From assembly GCA_023301725.1 (NCBI GenBank), contig JALZUD010000004.1:62001-126000 (forward strand): a DNA stretch of 64,000 nucleotides. The letters run 5' to 3'. Origin of the DNA: Granulosicoccus sp. Lineage in GTDB: Bacteria; Pseudomonadota; Gammaproteobacteria; Granulosicoccales; Granulosicoccaceae. This document shows positions 50,265 through 59,735 of the stretch, in pieces. The notes under the pieces were generated by a model, which did not search any database, was not told where the DNA came from, and saw only the letters and a program-made list of their open reading frames with translations. Within the stretch, counting starts at the first letter, position 1. Every line of letters starts with the position of its first letter. The translations under genes and the position numbers were made by a program.

Positions 50265-52832
50265 TTAACTTCTAGGTTTCAGGTTTTCTGGATCGTATAG
50301 TGGCTTATACCCAATAGATTCAACCACAACGGGATATTGCTCACCAAAATATTCGATAAGCAGTTCTGTACCAGGTGTGCAGTATTCGTAAGGCAGGTAC
50401 GCCAACGCTATGTTCTTGCCAACACTTGGACCATAGACAATGCTGGTGGTGTACGACCGCCGCCCACAAGAGTCAATGAGTGTCTGGCATGAATCTTTGT
50501 CCATTACTGGACAAATGCCAACTGGGTATCGGTTGACGCCTGTTGAATCTGTTATGCGAGTCATCGTTAATGTACAGAGCATGGCGGGCTGGTGTTCTCG
50601 TGCACGTTGCTCCATGTAAGCGTCCTTGCCCATAAAGTCAGCAGCTTTCACTTTGGGTCTGGCAAGATCAGCCTCAAGCAAGTTGTACTCTGTGAGTAGA
50701 TCCGAATTTTGCAGCCGAAGGCTTTTCTCCAAGCGTCGGCTATTCGCATAGGTTTCAATACCGATAGGTGTGACGCCCAACGCCGCTAGTGCATCCCATA
50801 CTTTTAGGCCATCGTCGTAAGTGAAATGTAGTTCCCAGCCTTGTTCGCCAACGTATGAAATCCGAAATGCGGCAATTGACACACCATCAATTGTTAGTGT
50901 TCTGACAGCTGCGAACGGAAAGTTCTCAAGACTCAACGCGCTTGGGTCGTCGACAGCTTTTGCAAGAGTAGTACGAGCATTCGGGCCCCAGATGCCTAAG
51001 CACGCATAATCTGTTGTTCGATCCTCGATAACGAGATTGGTGAGTTGCTTATCGGCGCTTATTCTTTGCAGCCATACGAAATCCCTGTTACCCGATGCGC
51101 CTCCATCAATGATTCGGAAGTGATCGCTCGCCATACGGATCACCGTTAGATCTGCACGAACTCCACCTGTGTGATCAAGAAAGTGCGTGTATACACCCTT
51201 GCCTATGGCTGTATCGCTGCCTACTTTCGCAACGCACGTGAACTCCATAAGCGCCTCTGCATCCACACCACGAACATCGTAGATGGCAAAGTGTGACAAG
51301 TTAACCATGCCAACATCTTCAGAGAGTTGCAGATGCTCAGCGTTTGAAACTGGCCAGAAATGTCGGGAGTCCCATTCGTTGAGTCGCTCAGGAATCTGGC
51401 CGCTAAATTTTTCCAGTAGGTGATTGTTGCTGGCATAGCCGTGTGCTCGTTCCCAGCCAGCGGCTTCCATGAAATGTCCGCCAAGCCCTACCTCACGCTC
51501 ATAAAAAGGACTCCGGTGCAGCCCACGACCTTTGGTGTAAGGCTCACGTGAATGGACTGCCGGGTTATAGATTTTGAATGCAGTTTCGTAGCAGCGATCA
51601 TGAATGTATTGCTCTTCCTGCTGAAATGGGTAGTAGCGCGTTACGTCTACACCAAAGTGGTCAAATTGGGTAACACCGTCGGTCATCCAGTCGGCAATGA
51701 GTTTGCCGGTGCCAGGGCCATCTTTAACCCACACTGACACGGCATACCACAGACCTCTGACTTTGGCCGATTCACCCACTGATGGGCCGCCATCGGCTGT
51801 GACTTGTAACAAGCCATTGAAAGAGCGTTTTTCGTCGTAACCTAACTCGCCAAGAATAGGTGTGAGTTCCATCGCTCGCTCCAAGGGCGCCATGATGTGC
51901 TCCATATCAAGATCGCGTTGCGAGGGAGACAAACGACAATCTTCCTTTTCCAGAATATCGCGTGGGTGGCACAAGCGAGGTTCAGTTTCTTCGTAATAAC
52001 CCCATTCAATCATTCCGCCCTCGGAAGTTGTCGGGTCTCCTGTGTCTCGCAGGTACGCCGAGTTGCCTTGATCGCGTAATAAGGGATACCCGATGTCTTT
52101 GCCGGTTCCTTCGAATTCTTTGTAGGGTCCAAACCAGAGCAGGGGATGGTCTACTGGCATGACGGGCAAATCTTCGCCTGCCATCTGTGCAATCAAGCGG
52201 CCCCAGAGGCCTGCGCAAACAACGACATAATCTGCTTCGATATAACCTCGGGTGGTTTCCACACCGACAATGCGCCCGTTCTCAATTTTCAGGTCTGTCG
52301 CTGAGGTGTTGGCGAAGGATTGCAGCTTGCCTGTCTCTACCGCAGCCTCTACGATCTCGCCTGTGACGACTTGAGATCTTGGAACAACTAGGCCTGCATC
52401 CGGGTCCCATAGCGCCCCTTGAATAACATCCTCTTCTAATAAAGGCATTTTCTCTTTGGCTTCGGCGGCGCTGATCATTCTGGCGTTGGTGCCGAAAGCT
52501 TTTCCCGAGGCTACCTTACGCTGCAATTCAGCCATCCGATCGTCGTCGCCTTTACGAGCTACCTCCAACCCCCCAACCTTGGCGTAGCGACCCATTTTTT
52601 CAAAAAATTCGATGCTATACATCGTGGTTTGGCAGGTCATCTGATCGTGGGCTGTGGCGTAGCAGAAATCAGATGCGTGAGCTGTGGAACCAATATCGGT
52701 AGGAATCGCTGATTTATCGATACCCACGATATTGTCCCAACCTCGTTCAATCAGGTGGTGGGCGACTGATGCCCCCGTGATTCCACCTTGACCAATGATG
52801 ACAACTTTAGCTTTTGCGGGAAAACTGGCCAT
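50265..52832 (-). CDS. FAD-dependent dimethylglycine/sarcosine dehydrogenase-like fusion with GcvT domain
   Basis: An 855-residue two-part enzyme. Residues 1-420 are a DAO-type flavoprotein: dinucleotide motif IGQGGITGASVAHHL, then His52 in GSTAHASDF, the position where dimethylglycine dehydrogenase links FAD covalently, and DHPLLWFGPY. Residues from about 430 are a GcvT/aminomethyltransferase domain (GDVRG-like IYDVRGVDAEAL, SYVGEQGWELHF, and IGIETYANSRRLEKSL) that passes the released C1 unit to tetrahydrofolate. Substrate could be dimethylglycine, sarcosine or a related methylamine. It stands alone, but the carnitine operon makes glycine betaine, the precursor of dimethylglycine. No signal peptide. 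Confidence 0.88.
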   Translation of the reverse strand: MASFPAKAKVVIIGQGGITGASVAHHLIERGWDNIVGIDKSAIPTDIGSTAHASDFCYATAHDQMTCQTTMYSIEFFEKMGRYAKVGGLEVARKGDDDRMAELQRKVASGKAFGTNARMISAAEAKEKMPLLEEDVIQGALWDPDAGLVVPRSQVVTGEIVEAAVETGKLQSFANTSATDLKIENGRIVGVETTRGYIEADYVVVCAGLWGRLIAQMAGEDLPVMPVDHPLLWFGPYKEFEGTGKDIGYPLLRDQGNSAYLRDTGDPTTSEGGMIEWGYYEETEPRLCHPRDILEKEDCRLSPSQRDLDMEHIMAPLERAMELTPILGELGYDEKRSFNGLLQVTADGGPSVGESAKVRGLWYAVSVWVKDGPGTGKLIADWMTDGVTQFDHFGVDVTRYYPFQQEEQYIHDRCYETAFKIYNPAVHSREPYTKGRGLHRSPFYEREVGLGGHFMEAAGWERAHGYASNNHLLEKFSGQIPERLNEWDSRHFWPVSNAEHLQLSEDVGMVNLSHFAIYDVRGVDAEALMEFTCVAKVGSDTAIGKGVYTHFLDHTGGVRADLTVIRMASDHFRIIDGGASGNRDFVWLQRISADKQLTNLVIEDRTTDYACLGIWGPNARTTLAKAVDDPSALSLENFPFAAVRTLTIDGVSIAAFRISYVGEQGWELHFTYDDGLKVWDALAALGVTPIGIETYANSRRLEKSLRLQNSDLLTEYNLLEADLARPKVKAADFMGKDAYMEQRAREHQPAMLCTLTMTRITDSTGVNRYPVGICPVMDKDSCQTLIDSCGRRSYTTSIVYGPSVGKNIALAYLPYEYCTPGTELLIEYFGEQYPVVVESIGYKPLYDPENLKPRS

Positions 52833-52947
52833 AAAACGCCTGCCTTAAAATGCGGATAAACGAGCAGGAACTATACCCATTTATAATTGCTGGGCCACGC
52901 GCCGCCACTGTTTATAGCGGCGTTTGTCTGTCCCGACGCGACAGTGG

Positions 52948-54849
52948 CTAAGGTAAGTCAAGTTTCATTACGCCAAATAGGTCAGTACCATCCTCAAGCC
53001 GATACGTATTGCGATTCACTTGCCACAGGGTTTGCGGGTCGCTACTGGCGCGGGCTATCACTCGAACGAATACACGCCCTTGGGGAAGTATTGAGCTGTT
53101 CACACGATAGCTGACCACACCGTCGCTCACATCAGCAATGCCAACGTCGCTAAACACGGTTGAGTCTGCTTCAAAAAAGGGCGATGTAGAGATAATCAGA
53201 TCGTAGCTCAGAGTGTTTTGCTGGGTAACATCAAATGCTGGTTCCCACTCAAGCATAATCGTACCGCCTTCGTCTATTTCTGGATCTTTGCGAATTTCAG
53301 GCTCCATTGGCACGCCAAAATTCTGCGTAATATCGGTATAAAGATCATTAACTATCGATACAAAGCGCTCTGGGCTGTTCGGCTCAAATCGCACATGTGC
53401 GCTATCTGGCAGTTTGGTTAAGTGAGGCTCTACTGCATTATTGAGGTTTGATGCGTGCTGTAGGATCTGCGCATCGCTGTAGTAATTTGCGCGCAATTCA
53501 TCAATCGCTCGAACCAGTAATGCGTGTGTTCCGGGTAAACGATAGTAGCGATCTACAAAATCACTGTTTTGTCCACGAGCATAGCCATAGAACTTACGCT
53601 TCTGCAGTTGTGCATTGTCGAGTGAATTGGTCAGAGTAGGCTCTGGCTCAAATGTGCCGTCATAGTCCCAAGGCAAGATATAAAAGCGTTCTGTACCTGC
53701 TGGGTTGTACAAATAGAAATTGTGTGTGATGGCATCAGTTTGATGCAAGATCAGGTTAGTGGCTAACCACGTCAGGATGTTATTGTGATTGAAGTGCTGC
53801 TCAATCACTGAGTCGAGGCTGCGCTCAGGATCAACCATTGCTTCGAGCATTTTTACCACCATGCGGTGGTCTTTACCGTTCTCGATTTCTAATCTTGATT
53901 CAAAGGCTTTGTCATCGAGTGGCTTGCCAGTCTCATCCACCTGAACGCTGTTCAGGTCACCTTGTGAGAAACGGAAGAATTCGATTTTATACAAATTGTC
54001 GTCTTCGCCCAGACCACGGTTGTTGACGTATTCCTTGCCGATAAATTCGGTATGGGTAAATAGGCCAAAGTCTTCCAAACCCTGTCCGTTGTCTAGCCAC
54101 AAGTTGACAAATTGTGAGCGTAACGAAGGGAAGTGTGGCACTGATTGGAAGAGGTCAAACGCGAGTTTGTTTTTGATGCGCGAAGATTCAAAGGGGTTTT
54201 TATTGAGCTGTAGACGTCGCTCTCCGCGCCAAAGGTCATCTTTGCTGTTCAGTTTAAGTCGAAAGGATTTCTGTGGTCCAAAGCGTGCTGTGTTTCCGCG
54301 TTGACGTAGTGTGGCGTTGGTTGCCAAGCCATCATCGGGTAAATCTTCGCCAGATGCGTGTATGTCAATTTCAACCTTGAAGTCGTCATTGCCATTGATA
54401 TCTGCAAGTACATCATCGAGAGTGCAACCTGACTGGTTATCGATAGTACAGATGCCTTGGGTAGTATTAGCTATGCGAAGATCGAGTCGGACAACGTTGT
54501 TGAGATCGTACCCGTCTTGCAAATAGAACGCGTTGAAATCCCCAATATCAGTGGGGTGGGGAACGAACACACTGTTTTGACGATAAACGGGAGGGTTGAT
54601 AGTGACGCCCGTGTCACCATTAGGGTTGAGCATAACCAGCTCGTTGTCGTTTGAATTCTGGTTATCGTCTGGGTTTTGATTGTTGTCGCCCCCATCAGGA
54701 TTAATAACAGGGTTGGTTCGTTCAGAATCAATGTCGGCACCGTTTGCATCGTTGGATGCTAAAGGCGTTGCATCGTCAGCAACACCACACCCGTTTAATG
54801 CGAGTAGAAATAGTACGGCTGCTAGGTATTTTGTTGAATGAATGGCCAT
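52948..54849 (-). CDS. CotH-kinase family lipoprotein (copy 1)
   Basis: A 633-residue lipoprotein: signal peptide with lipobox LNGC (Cys21), an acidic Asn/Asp-rich linker (about 30-85), then the CotH domain: LRQRGNTARFGPQKSFRLKL, LYKIEFFRFSQGDLN, the active-site-like LPWDYDGTF segment and a Fn3-like C-terminal domain (about 520-620). CotH is an atypical protein kinase fold that in Bacillus phosphorylates spore-coat proteins; members in Gram-negatives are uncharacterised. The gene is the downstream member of a tandem pair, with its near-identical neighbour at 55025-57010. With a lipobox, it should sit in a membrane facing the periplasm or outside. Confidence 0.87.
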   Translation of the reverse strand: MAIHSTKYLAAVLFLLALNGCGVADDATPLASNDANGADIDSERTNPVINPDGGDNNQNPDDNQNSNDNELVMLNPNGDTGVTINPPVYRQNSVFVPHPTDIGDFNAFYLQDGYDLNNVVRLDLRIANTTQGICTIDNQSGCTLDDVLADINGNDDFKVEIDIHASGEDLPDDGLATNATLRQRGNTARFGPQKSFRLKLNSKDDLWRGERRLQLNKNPFESSRIKNKLAFDLFQSVPHFPSLRSQFVNLWLDNGQGLEDFGLFTHTEFIGKEYVNNRGLGEDDNLYKIEFFRFSQGDLNSVQVDETGKPLDDKAFESRLEIENGKDHRMVVKMLEAMVDPERSLDSVIEQHFNHNNILTWLATNLILHQTDAITHNFYLYNPAGTERFYILPWDYDGTFEPEPTLTNSLDNAQLQKRKFYGYARGQNSDFVDRYYRLPGTHALLVRAIDELRANYYSDAQILQHASNLNNAVEPHLTKLPDSAHVRFEPNSPERFVSIVNDLYTDITQNFGVPMEPEIRKDPEIDEGGTIMLEWEPAFDVTQQNTLSYDLIISTSPFFEADSTVFSDVGIADVSDGVVSYRVNSSILPQGRVFVRVIARASSDPQTLWQVNRNTYRLEDGTDLFGVMKLDLP

Positions 54850-54957
54850 ATATAGCGCGTCCTTGCTGGGGATTAGCGCGGAGTTTATGGCATCAACTGG
54901 TTGAAAATTGTGCAGTTACACTCGAAATCAGCAATCTGTGTGCTGGTTGTCGAGCAA

Positions 54958-54999
54958 CCCGGCACGCAGACTGCGCTCTCATGCGCTTCGCCCGCCGGG
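54958..54999. repeat. Structured spacer between the CotH genes
   Basis: CCCGGC (54958-54963) and GCCGGG (54994-54999) enclose a smaller GCGC/GCGC dyad. It lies between the two tandem CotH genes and may act as a weak terminator or processing site on the - strand transcript. Confidence 0.35.
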
Positions 55000-55024
55000 A
55001 TGGGTAATTTTACCTCAGTGCTCT

Positions 55025-57010
55025 CTACGGCAGGTCTAGCTCCATTACGCCGAATAAATCTGTACCGTCTTCCAGGCGGAAGATATTTTTGTTGGTCTGC
55101 CAGAAAACATCAGGATTGCTGCTGGCTCTGGCGATAACGCGAACATACACTCTTCCTGACGGCAATATTGAGGTGTTGATCGGGTAACTGACCAAACCCT
55201 CACTCACATCTGCAATGCCGGTATCACTGAAAACAGTTTGAGCAGGTTCAAATCCAGGCGAGGTAGAAACAATAAGATCGTAAGTTAATGTGTTTTGCCT
55301 GGTGACATCAAACCCTGGCTGCCACTCAAGTTGCACAATGCCGGTTGCGTCAATGACAGGGTTTTCCATTATTACAGGTTCCATCGGGACGGCATAGTTC
55401 TGGGTGATGTCGGTGTATAGATCGTTGACTACTGACACGAAACGTTGCGGGCTGGCGGGTTCAAAACGGACATTAGCGCTATCTGGGAGTTTTGTCAGGT
55501 GAGGCTCAACTAAGGCATTGAGAACGGATGCACGTTGCAGAATCTGCGCGTCACTGTAGTAATTTGCGCGCAACTCATCCACCGCTCTTACCAGCAAATC
55601 GTGTGTTCCCGGCAAACGATAAAAGCGATCGACAAAATCACTGTTTTGTCCGCGCGCATAGCCATAGAATTTTCGTTTTTGAAGCTCTGCGTTGTCGATC
55701 GAGTCGGTTAGTGCAGGTTCTGGCTCAAAGGTGCCGTCGTAGTCCCACGGCAGAAAGAAAAACCGCTCTGTACCGGCTGGGTTGTATAAGTAGAAATTGT
55801 GGGTGATGGCATCGGTTTGATGCAAGATTAGATTGGTCGCCAACCACGTCAGAATATTATTACGATTAAAGTGCTGCTCAATGACAGAATCAAGGCCGCG
55901 ATCAGGATCTACCATCGCTTCAAGCATTTTTACCACCATGCGATGGTCTTTGCCGTTTTCGATTTCCAGTCGTGATTCAAAGGCATCCTCGTCGAGCGGT
56001 TCTCCATTCTCGTCAACTTGCACGCTGTTCAAATCGCCTTGTGAAAACCGGAAAAACTCGATTTTGTACAGATTGTCGTCCTTGCCCAGGCCGCGGTTGT
56101 TAACGTATTCCTCACCGACGAATTCTGTGTGAGTAAACAGGCCAAAGTCTTCTAATCCTTGCCCGTTGTCCAGCCACAGATTCACAAACTGTGAGCGTAA
56201 TGATGGGAAGTGCGGCACGGATTGGAAAAGGTCAAACGAGAGTTTGTTTTTTATACGCGAGGATTCGAACGGGTTTTTATTCAGCTGAAGTCTTCGTTCT
56301 CCACGCCACAGAACCTCTTTGCTATCAAGTTTGAGTCGGAAGGATTTCTGCGGTCCGTTGCGAGCGGTGTTTCCGCGTTGACGCAACGTGGCGTTAGTCA
56401 AAAGGCCGTCATCGGGTAAGCTGTCACCAGAGGCATGTATGTCAATTTCAACCTTGAAATTATCATCGCCATTGGTATCGGCGAGCACATCAGCAAGCGT
56501 ACAACCTGATTGGTCGTCAATGGTGCAAATGCCTTGGACCGTGTTGGCAATACGCAGGTCAAGGCGTATGACGTTGTCTACAGCGTAACCGTCTTGCGTA
56601 TAAAATGCGTTGAAATCGCCAATGTCGGTTGGATCAGGTACGAACACACTATTTTCGCGATAAGTGGGCGCATCGATAGTGACGCCGGTGTCCCCGTTGG
56701 GGTTGAGAAATACCGCGTCGTCGTCCGAATTTTGACCGTTGGTATCGCCATTATCGTCTGGAGTTTCTCCAGTGGGCGGAGTGGTCTCAGGTTGCACATC
56801 GTTGCCGCTGTCAGTGCCAGGGTTTGTCGTGCCACCGTCAATTGAATCATCGCCAGGATTTTCGGTGTCCGAGCCTGCGCCGGAGGCATCGTTAGACACT
56901 TGCGGCAATGCATCGTCTGCTATTTCACAAGCGCTTAGTGCCACAAGAAGCACTGCCGCGAATGCGAATCGTGATGGCGTCTTCAACATTGTGTTTACCG
57001 TTTTATCCAT
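55025..57010 (-). CDS. CotH-kinase family lipoprotein (copy 2, upstream)
   Basis: The upstream member of the tandem pair. From the ATG at 57010 it has 661 residues with lipobox LSAC (Cys28); an ATG at 56989 gives a shorter leader, and the long frame upstream to 57130 is implausible. The linker (about 35-110) is longer than in copy 1 and rich in Asp, Asn, Gly, Pro and Thr. The CotH domain is the same as copy 1 almost word for word (LRQRGNTARNGPQKSFRLKL, LYKIEFFRFSQGDLN, LPWDYDGTF), with the same Fn3-like end. High identity over the whole domain indicates a recent tandem duplication, with divergence mainly in the linker and leader. Confidence 0.87.
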   Translation of the reverse strand: MDKTVNTMLKTPSRFAFAAVLLVALSACEIADDALPQVSNDASGAGSDTENPGDDSIDGGTTNPGTDSGNDVQPETTPPTGETPDDNGDTNGQNSDDDAVFLNPNGDTGVTIDAPTYRENSVFVPDPTDIGDFNAFYTQDGYAVDNVIRLDLRIANTVQGICTIDDQSGCTLADVLADTNGDDNFKVEIDIHASGDSLPDDGLLTNATLRQRGNTARNGPQKSFRLKLDSKEVLWRGERRLQLNKNPFESSRIKNKLSFDLFQSVPHFPSLRSQFVNLWLDNGQGLEDFGLFTHTEFVGEEYVNNRGLGKDDNLYKIEFFRFSQGDLNSVQVDENGEPLDEDAFESRLEIENGKDHRMVVKMLEAMVDPDRGLDSVIEQHFNRNNILTWLATNLILHQTDAITHNFYLYNPAGTERFFFLPWDYDGTFEPEPALTDSIDNAELQKRKFYGYARGQNSDFVDRFYRLPGTHDLLVRAVDELRANYYSDAQILQRASVLNALVEPHLTKLPDSANVRFEPASPQRFVSVVNDLYTDITQNYAVPMEPVIMENPVIDATGIVQLEWQPGFDVTRQNTLTYDLIVSTSPGFEPAQTVFSDTGIADVSEGLVSYPINTSILPSGRVYVRVIARASSNPDVFWQTNKNIFRLEDGTDLFGVMELDLP

Positions 57011-57204
57011 GTTTGTAACTGTACCAATGGCCGTCTCATTCCGTAGAGATTTTGAACAGCGTGAACGCCGCCTGCTTAAGACACTAGCTGCATTTATTCG
57101 TAAATCAAGAGGAATTGACTCTATCCTCAATATTGTGAACTATTAGCCACTCGTAAAAGTGGTTTTAAGACCAGCTGTACGCTTCGTCATAGTCGGTACA
57201 CTTC

Positions 57205-58083
57205 TTACTCTACCGCCCAGAACGCGTTCACAATCGGATTCTCCAGATTGCGGCTGCGAGTAAACAAGCCAACTTCATAGGCCTTGAGTTTCGGCTGTAC
57301 ATCAACAACAACTACATTGCCAGATAGAGAGCTGTTTTCCAGCACTATCTGCGGCACTACTCCCATTCCCAAACCAAGGCTAACCATGCTGACTATGGCT
57401 TCATTGCCAGCTACCTGTGCATAGACTTTCGGGATGATTTTTTGCATTTTAAACCAAGCATTCACTCGACTCCTCGCAAGGCCTCGGGCGGATAAAATCA
57501 TTGGTACCGAGTTCCATTCAATAGTTCCGTGTGAATCTAAGGTAGGTATATTTCGATCTGGCCGGTCCAACGGAGCGATGAATACCAGTGGTGACACAAT
57601 GAGCGGACGAAATGCGACGCCACGTGGCAGCGAGCTGGGGTAAGCCGCAATAGCGACATCTTCTTTGCCTGCGACAATTCTATCAATCGCATCTTCCGGG
57701 TCACCAGTGAGCAGCTTGATTTCAATCTGCGGGTAGGCGGGTCTGAACTGCTCAAGAAGTTTAAAGAGGATGCTGTGACTAGCGGTAACTGAGCAGTAAA
57801 TACTCAGTTCACCTTTTAACGGGCTGTTTGTGTCTCCCAATTCTCGTTTTAGTTGGTTGAACCGCAAGAGTGCATCACGAGCGTAGGATTCAAAAATCTG
57901 TCCTTGGCTGGTCAAGGCGACTGAGCGGTTATCGCGCAGAAAAAGCGCTGCGCCCAAGTCGCTCTCCAGTTGTTGAATGTTGCGTGAAAGGCTTGACACG
58001 CTAGTGTTGCTATTCAACGCTGCGCGTCCAAAATGCAGGGCATTGGCGAGCGCTAAAAACTGATTAAGTGTCTTTGGGTTCAT
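57205..58083 (-). CDS. ilvY: LysR-family regulator, IlvY-like
   Basis: A 292-residue LysR-type regulator. The N-terminal winged helix-turn-helix ([43 protein letters not shown]) is followed by the inducer-binding domain (about 90-290, [19 protein letters not shown]). It is divergent from ilvC, exactly as ilvY is in E. coli, where acetolactate or acetohydroxybutyrate bound to IlvY activates ilvC. The family cannot be assigned to IlvY by sequence alone; the arrangement gives the call. Confidence 0.88.
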   Translation of the reverse strand: MNPKTLNQFLALANALHFGRAALNSNTSVSSLSRNIQQLESDLGAALFLRDNRSVALTSQGQIFESYARDALLRFNQLKRELGDTNSPLKGELSIYCSVTASHSILFKLLEQFRPAYPQIEIKLLTGDPEDAIDRIVAGKEDVAIAAYPSSLPRGVAFRPLIVSPLVFIAPLDRPDRNIPTLDSHGTIEWNSVPMILSARGLARSRVNAWFKMQKIIPKVYAQVAGNEAIVSMVSLGLGMGVVPQIVLENSSLSGNVVVVDVQPKLKAYEVGLFTRSRNLENPIVNAFWAVE

Positions 58084-58209
58084 AAGGCCAGAAGTGGGGC
58101 GGCAGGTAGTGTTGCAATAACTGAAACGTATTGTCTCAAATATATCAATTTACTGTACACCACGATTAGGCTATCGTGTCAACAAGCCCTGAAACTGCAG
58201 AATCTACTG
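58084..58209. promoter_or_regulatory. Divergent ilvY/ilvC control region with candidate operator
   Basis: The 126 bases between the divergent start codons contain CAATA (58115-58119) and TATTG (58129-58133), a dyad with nine bases between the arms, in line with the T-N11-A-type sites of LysR regulators. It lies near the ilvY start, so it could serve both autorepression and ilvC activation. I cannot place the promoter boxes. Confidence 0.4.
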
Positions 58210-59700
58210 ATGTCCAATTCCACACACTCCGCTAATTATTTCAACTCATTGCCGCTGCGTGAACAACTCGAGCAACTCGGCAAATGCCGTTTCATGCATC
58301 TCAACGAATTTGAAGAAGGTGTCGAGGCTCTAAAAGGCAAGAAGCTGGTGGTTATCGGATGCGGTGCCCAGGGCCTTAATCAGGGGCTCAACCTGCGCGA
58401 CAGCGGTTTGGACGTGTCGTACACATTGCGCGAGCAGGCCATCAGCGAAAAACGTCAATCGTGGAAAAATGCCACAGAAAACGGCTTCACTGTAGGCACC
58501 TATGAAGAGCTTATTCCCACAGCTGATGTGGTGTTAAACCTGACGCCGGACAAGCAGCACACCTCTGTAGTGAAGGCGGTGATGCCATTAATGAAGCAAG
58601 GCGCTTGTTTGTCTTATTCGCACGGTTTTAACATTGTTGAAGAAGGCGTGAAGATCCGCGACGACATCACTGTCATTATGGTGGCGCCTAAGTGTCCCGG
58701 TTCTGAGGTCCGGGCAGAATATGTTCGTGGCTTCGGCGTACCAACTCTCATTGCTGTGCATGAAGATAACGATCCACGGGGCCATGGTCTGGCATTAGCG
58801 AAGGCATATGCTGTGGGCACCGGTGGCCATAAGGCGGGTGTTCTCATGTCATCCTTCATTGCTGAGGTCAAATCTGATCTCATGGGCGAGCAAACCATCC
58901 TTTGTGGCATGTTGCAAACGGGTTCTTTGCTGTGCTTCGACAAGATGGTGAAAGAAGGCGTTGACGCAGCTTACGCATCTAAACTTATTCAGTATGGTTG
59001 GGAGACTGTCACTGAAGCGCTAAAGTACGGTGGCGTGACGAACATGATGGATCGTTTGTCGAACCCAGCAAAGATTCGCGCATTTGATCTTGCCGAGCAA
59101 ATGAAAGACATCATGCGTACGCTGTATCAAAAGCATCAGGACGACATCATGACAGGTCATTTTTCGCAAACGATGATGACCGACTGGGCTGCAGACGATA
59201 AAGATTTGCTAAATTGGCGTGCAGAAACAGCTGAAACAGCTTTTGAGAAAACACCGGCTGGCGGTATGGAGATTCCCGAGCAGGAGTATTTTGACAATGG
59301 CATTCTGATGGTTGCCATGGTTAAGGCTGGGGTTGAGCTTGCTTTTGAAACCATGACCTCAGCAGGCATTATCGCTGACTCCGCATACTACGAGTCGCTG
59401 CATGAAACGCCGCTCATTGCCAATACCATTGCGCGAAAGAAGTTGTACGAGATGAACGCAACTATCTCTGACACAGCAGAATACGGCTGTTATTTATATA
59501 ACCACGCTTGTGTTCCTCTTCTAAAAGACTTCATGACAACAGTGGGTACTGATGTGATTGGCCGTGGCTTACAACTCGATGACAACGGCGTAGATAACGC
59601 GCGCTTAATTGAAGTGAACGCTATCATCCGGGCACATCCAGTTGAAGCTATTGGTGCTGAGCTGCGTGGTTATATGGCAGACATGAAACGCATCATCTGA
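58210..59700 (+). CDS. ilvC: Ketol-acid reductoisomerase, class II
   Basis: Converts acetolactate or acetohydroxybutyrate to the dihydroxy acids in valine/isoleucine synthesis, with NADPH and Mg2+. The 496 residues are the long, class II form of enterobacteria (491), not the 330-residue class I. Visible: cofactor motif [15 protein letters not shown], then [39 protein letters not shown], and the duplicated knotted C-terminal domain ([18 protein letters not shown] with the metal-binding Asp/Glu). The ilvY-like gene is divergent. The following ABC gene starts 36 bases later and may be read through. Confidence 0.96.
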   Translation: MSNSTHSANYFNSLPLREQLEQLGKCRFMHLNEFEEGVEALKGKKLVVIGCGAQGLNQGLNLRDSGLDVSYTLREQAISEKRQSWKNATENGFTVGTYEELIPTADVVLNLTPDKQHTSVVKAVMPLMKQGACLSYSHGFNIVEEGVKIRDDITVIMVAPKCPGSEVRAEYVRGFGVPTLIAVHEDNDPRGHGLALAKAYAVGTGGHKAGVLMSSFIAEVKSDLMGEQTILCGMLQTGSLLCFDKMVKEGVDAAYASKLIQYGWETVTEALKYGGVTNMMDRLSNPAKIRAFDLAEQMKDIMRTLYQKHQDDIMTGHFSQTMMTDWAADDKDLLNWRAETAETAFEKTPAGGMEIPEQEYFDNGILMVAMVKAGVELAFETMTSAGIIADSAYYESLHETPLIANTIARKKLYEMNATISDTAEYGCYLYNHACVPLLKDFMTTVGTDVIGRGLQLDDNGVDNARLIEVNAIIRAHPVEAIGAELRGYMADMKRII

Positions 59701-59735
59701 TTAACTGATTAACTTTAAAAGAGAGTCATTATATT

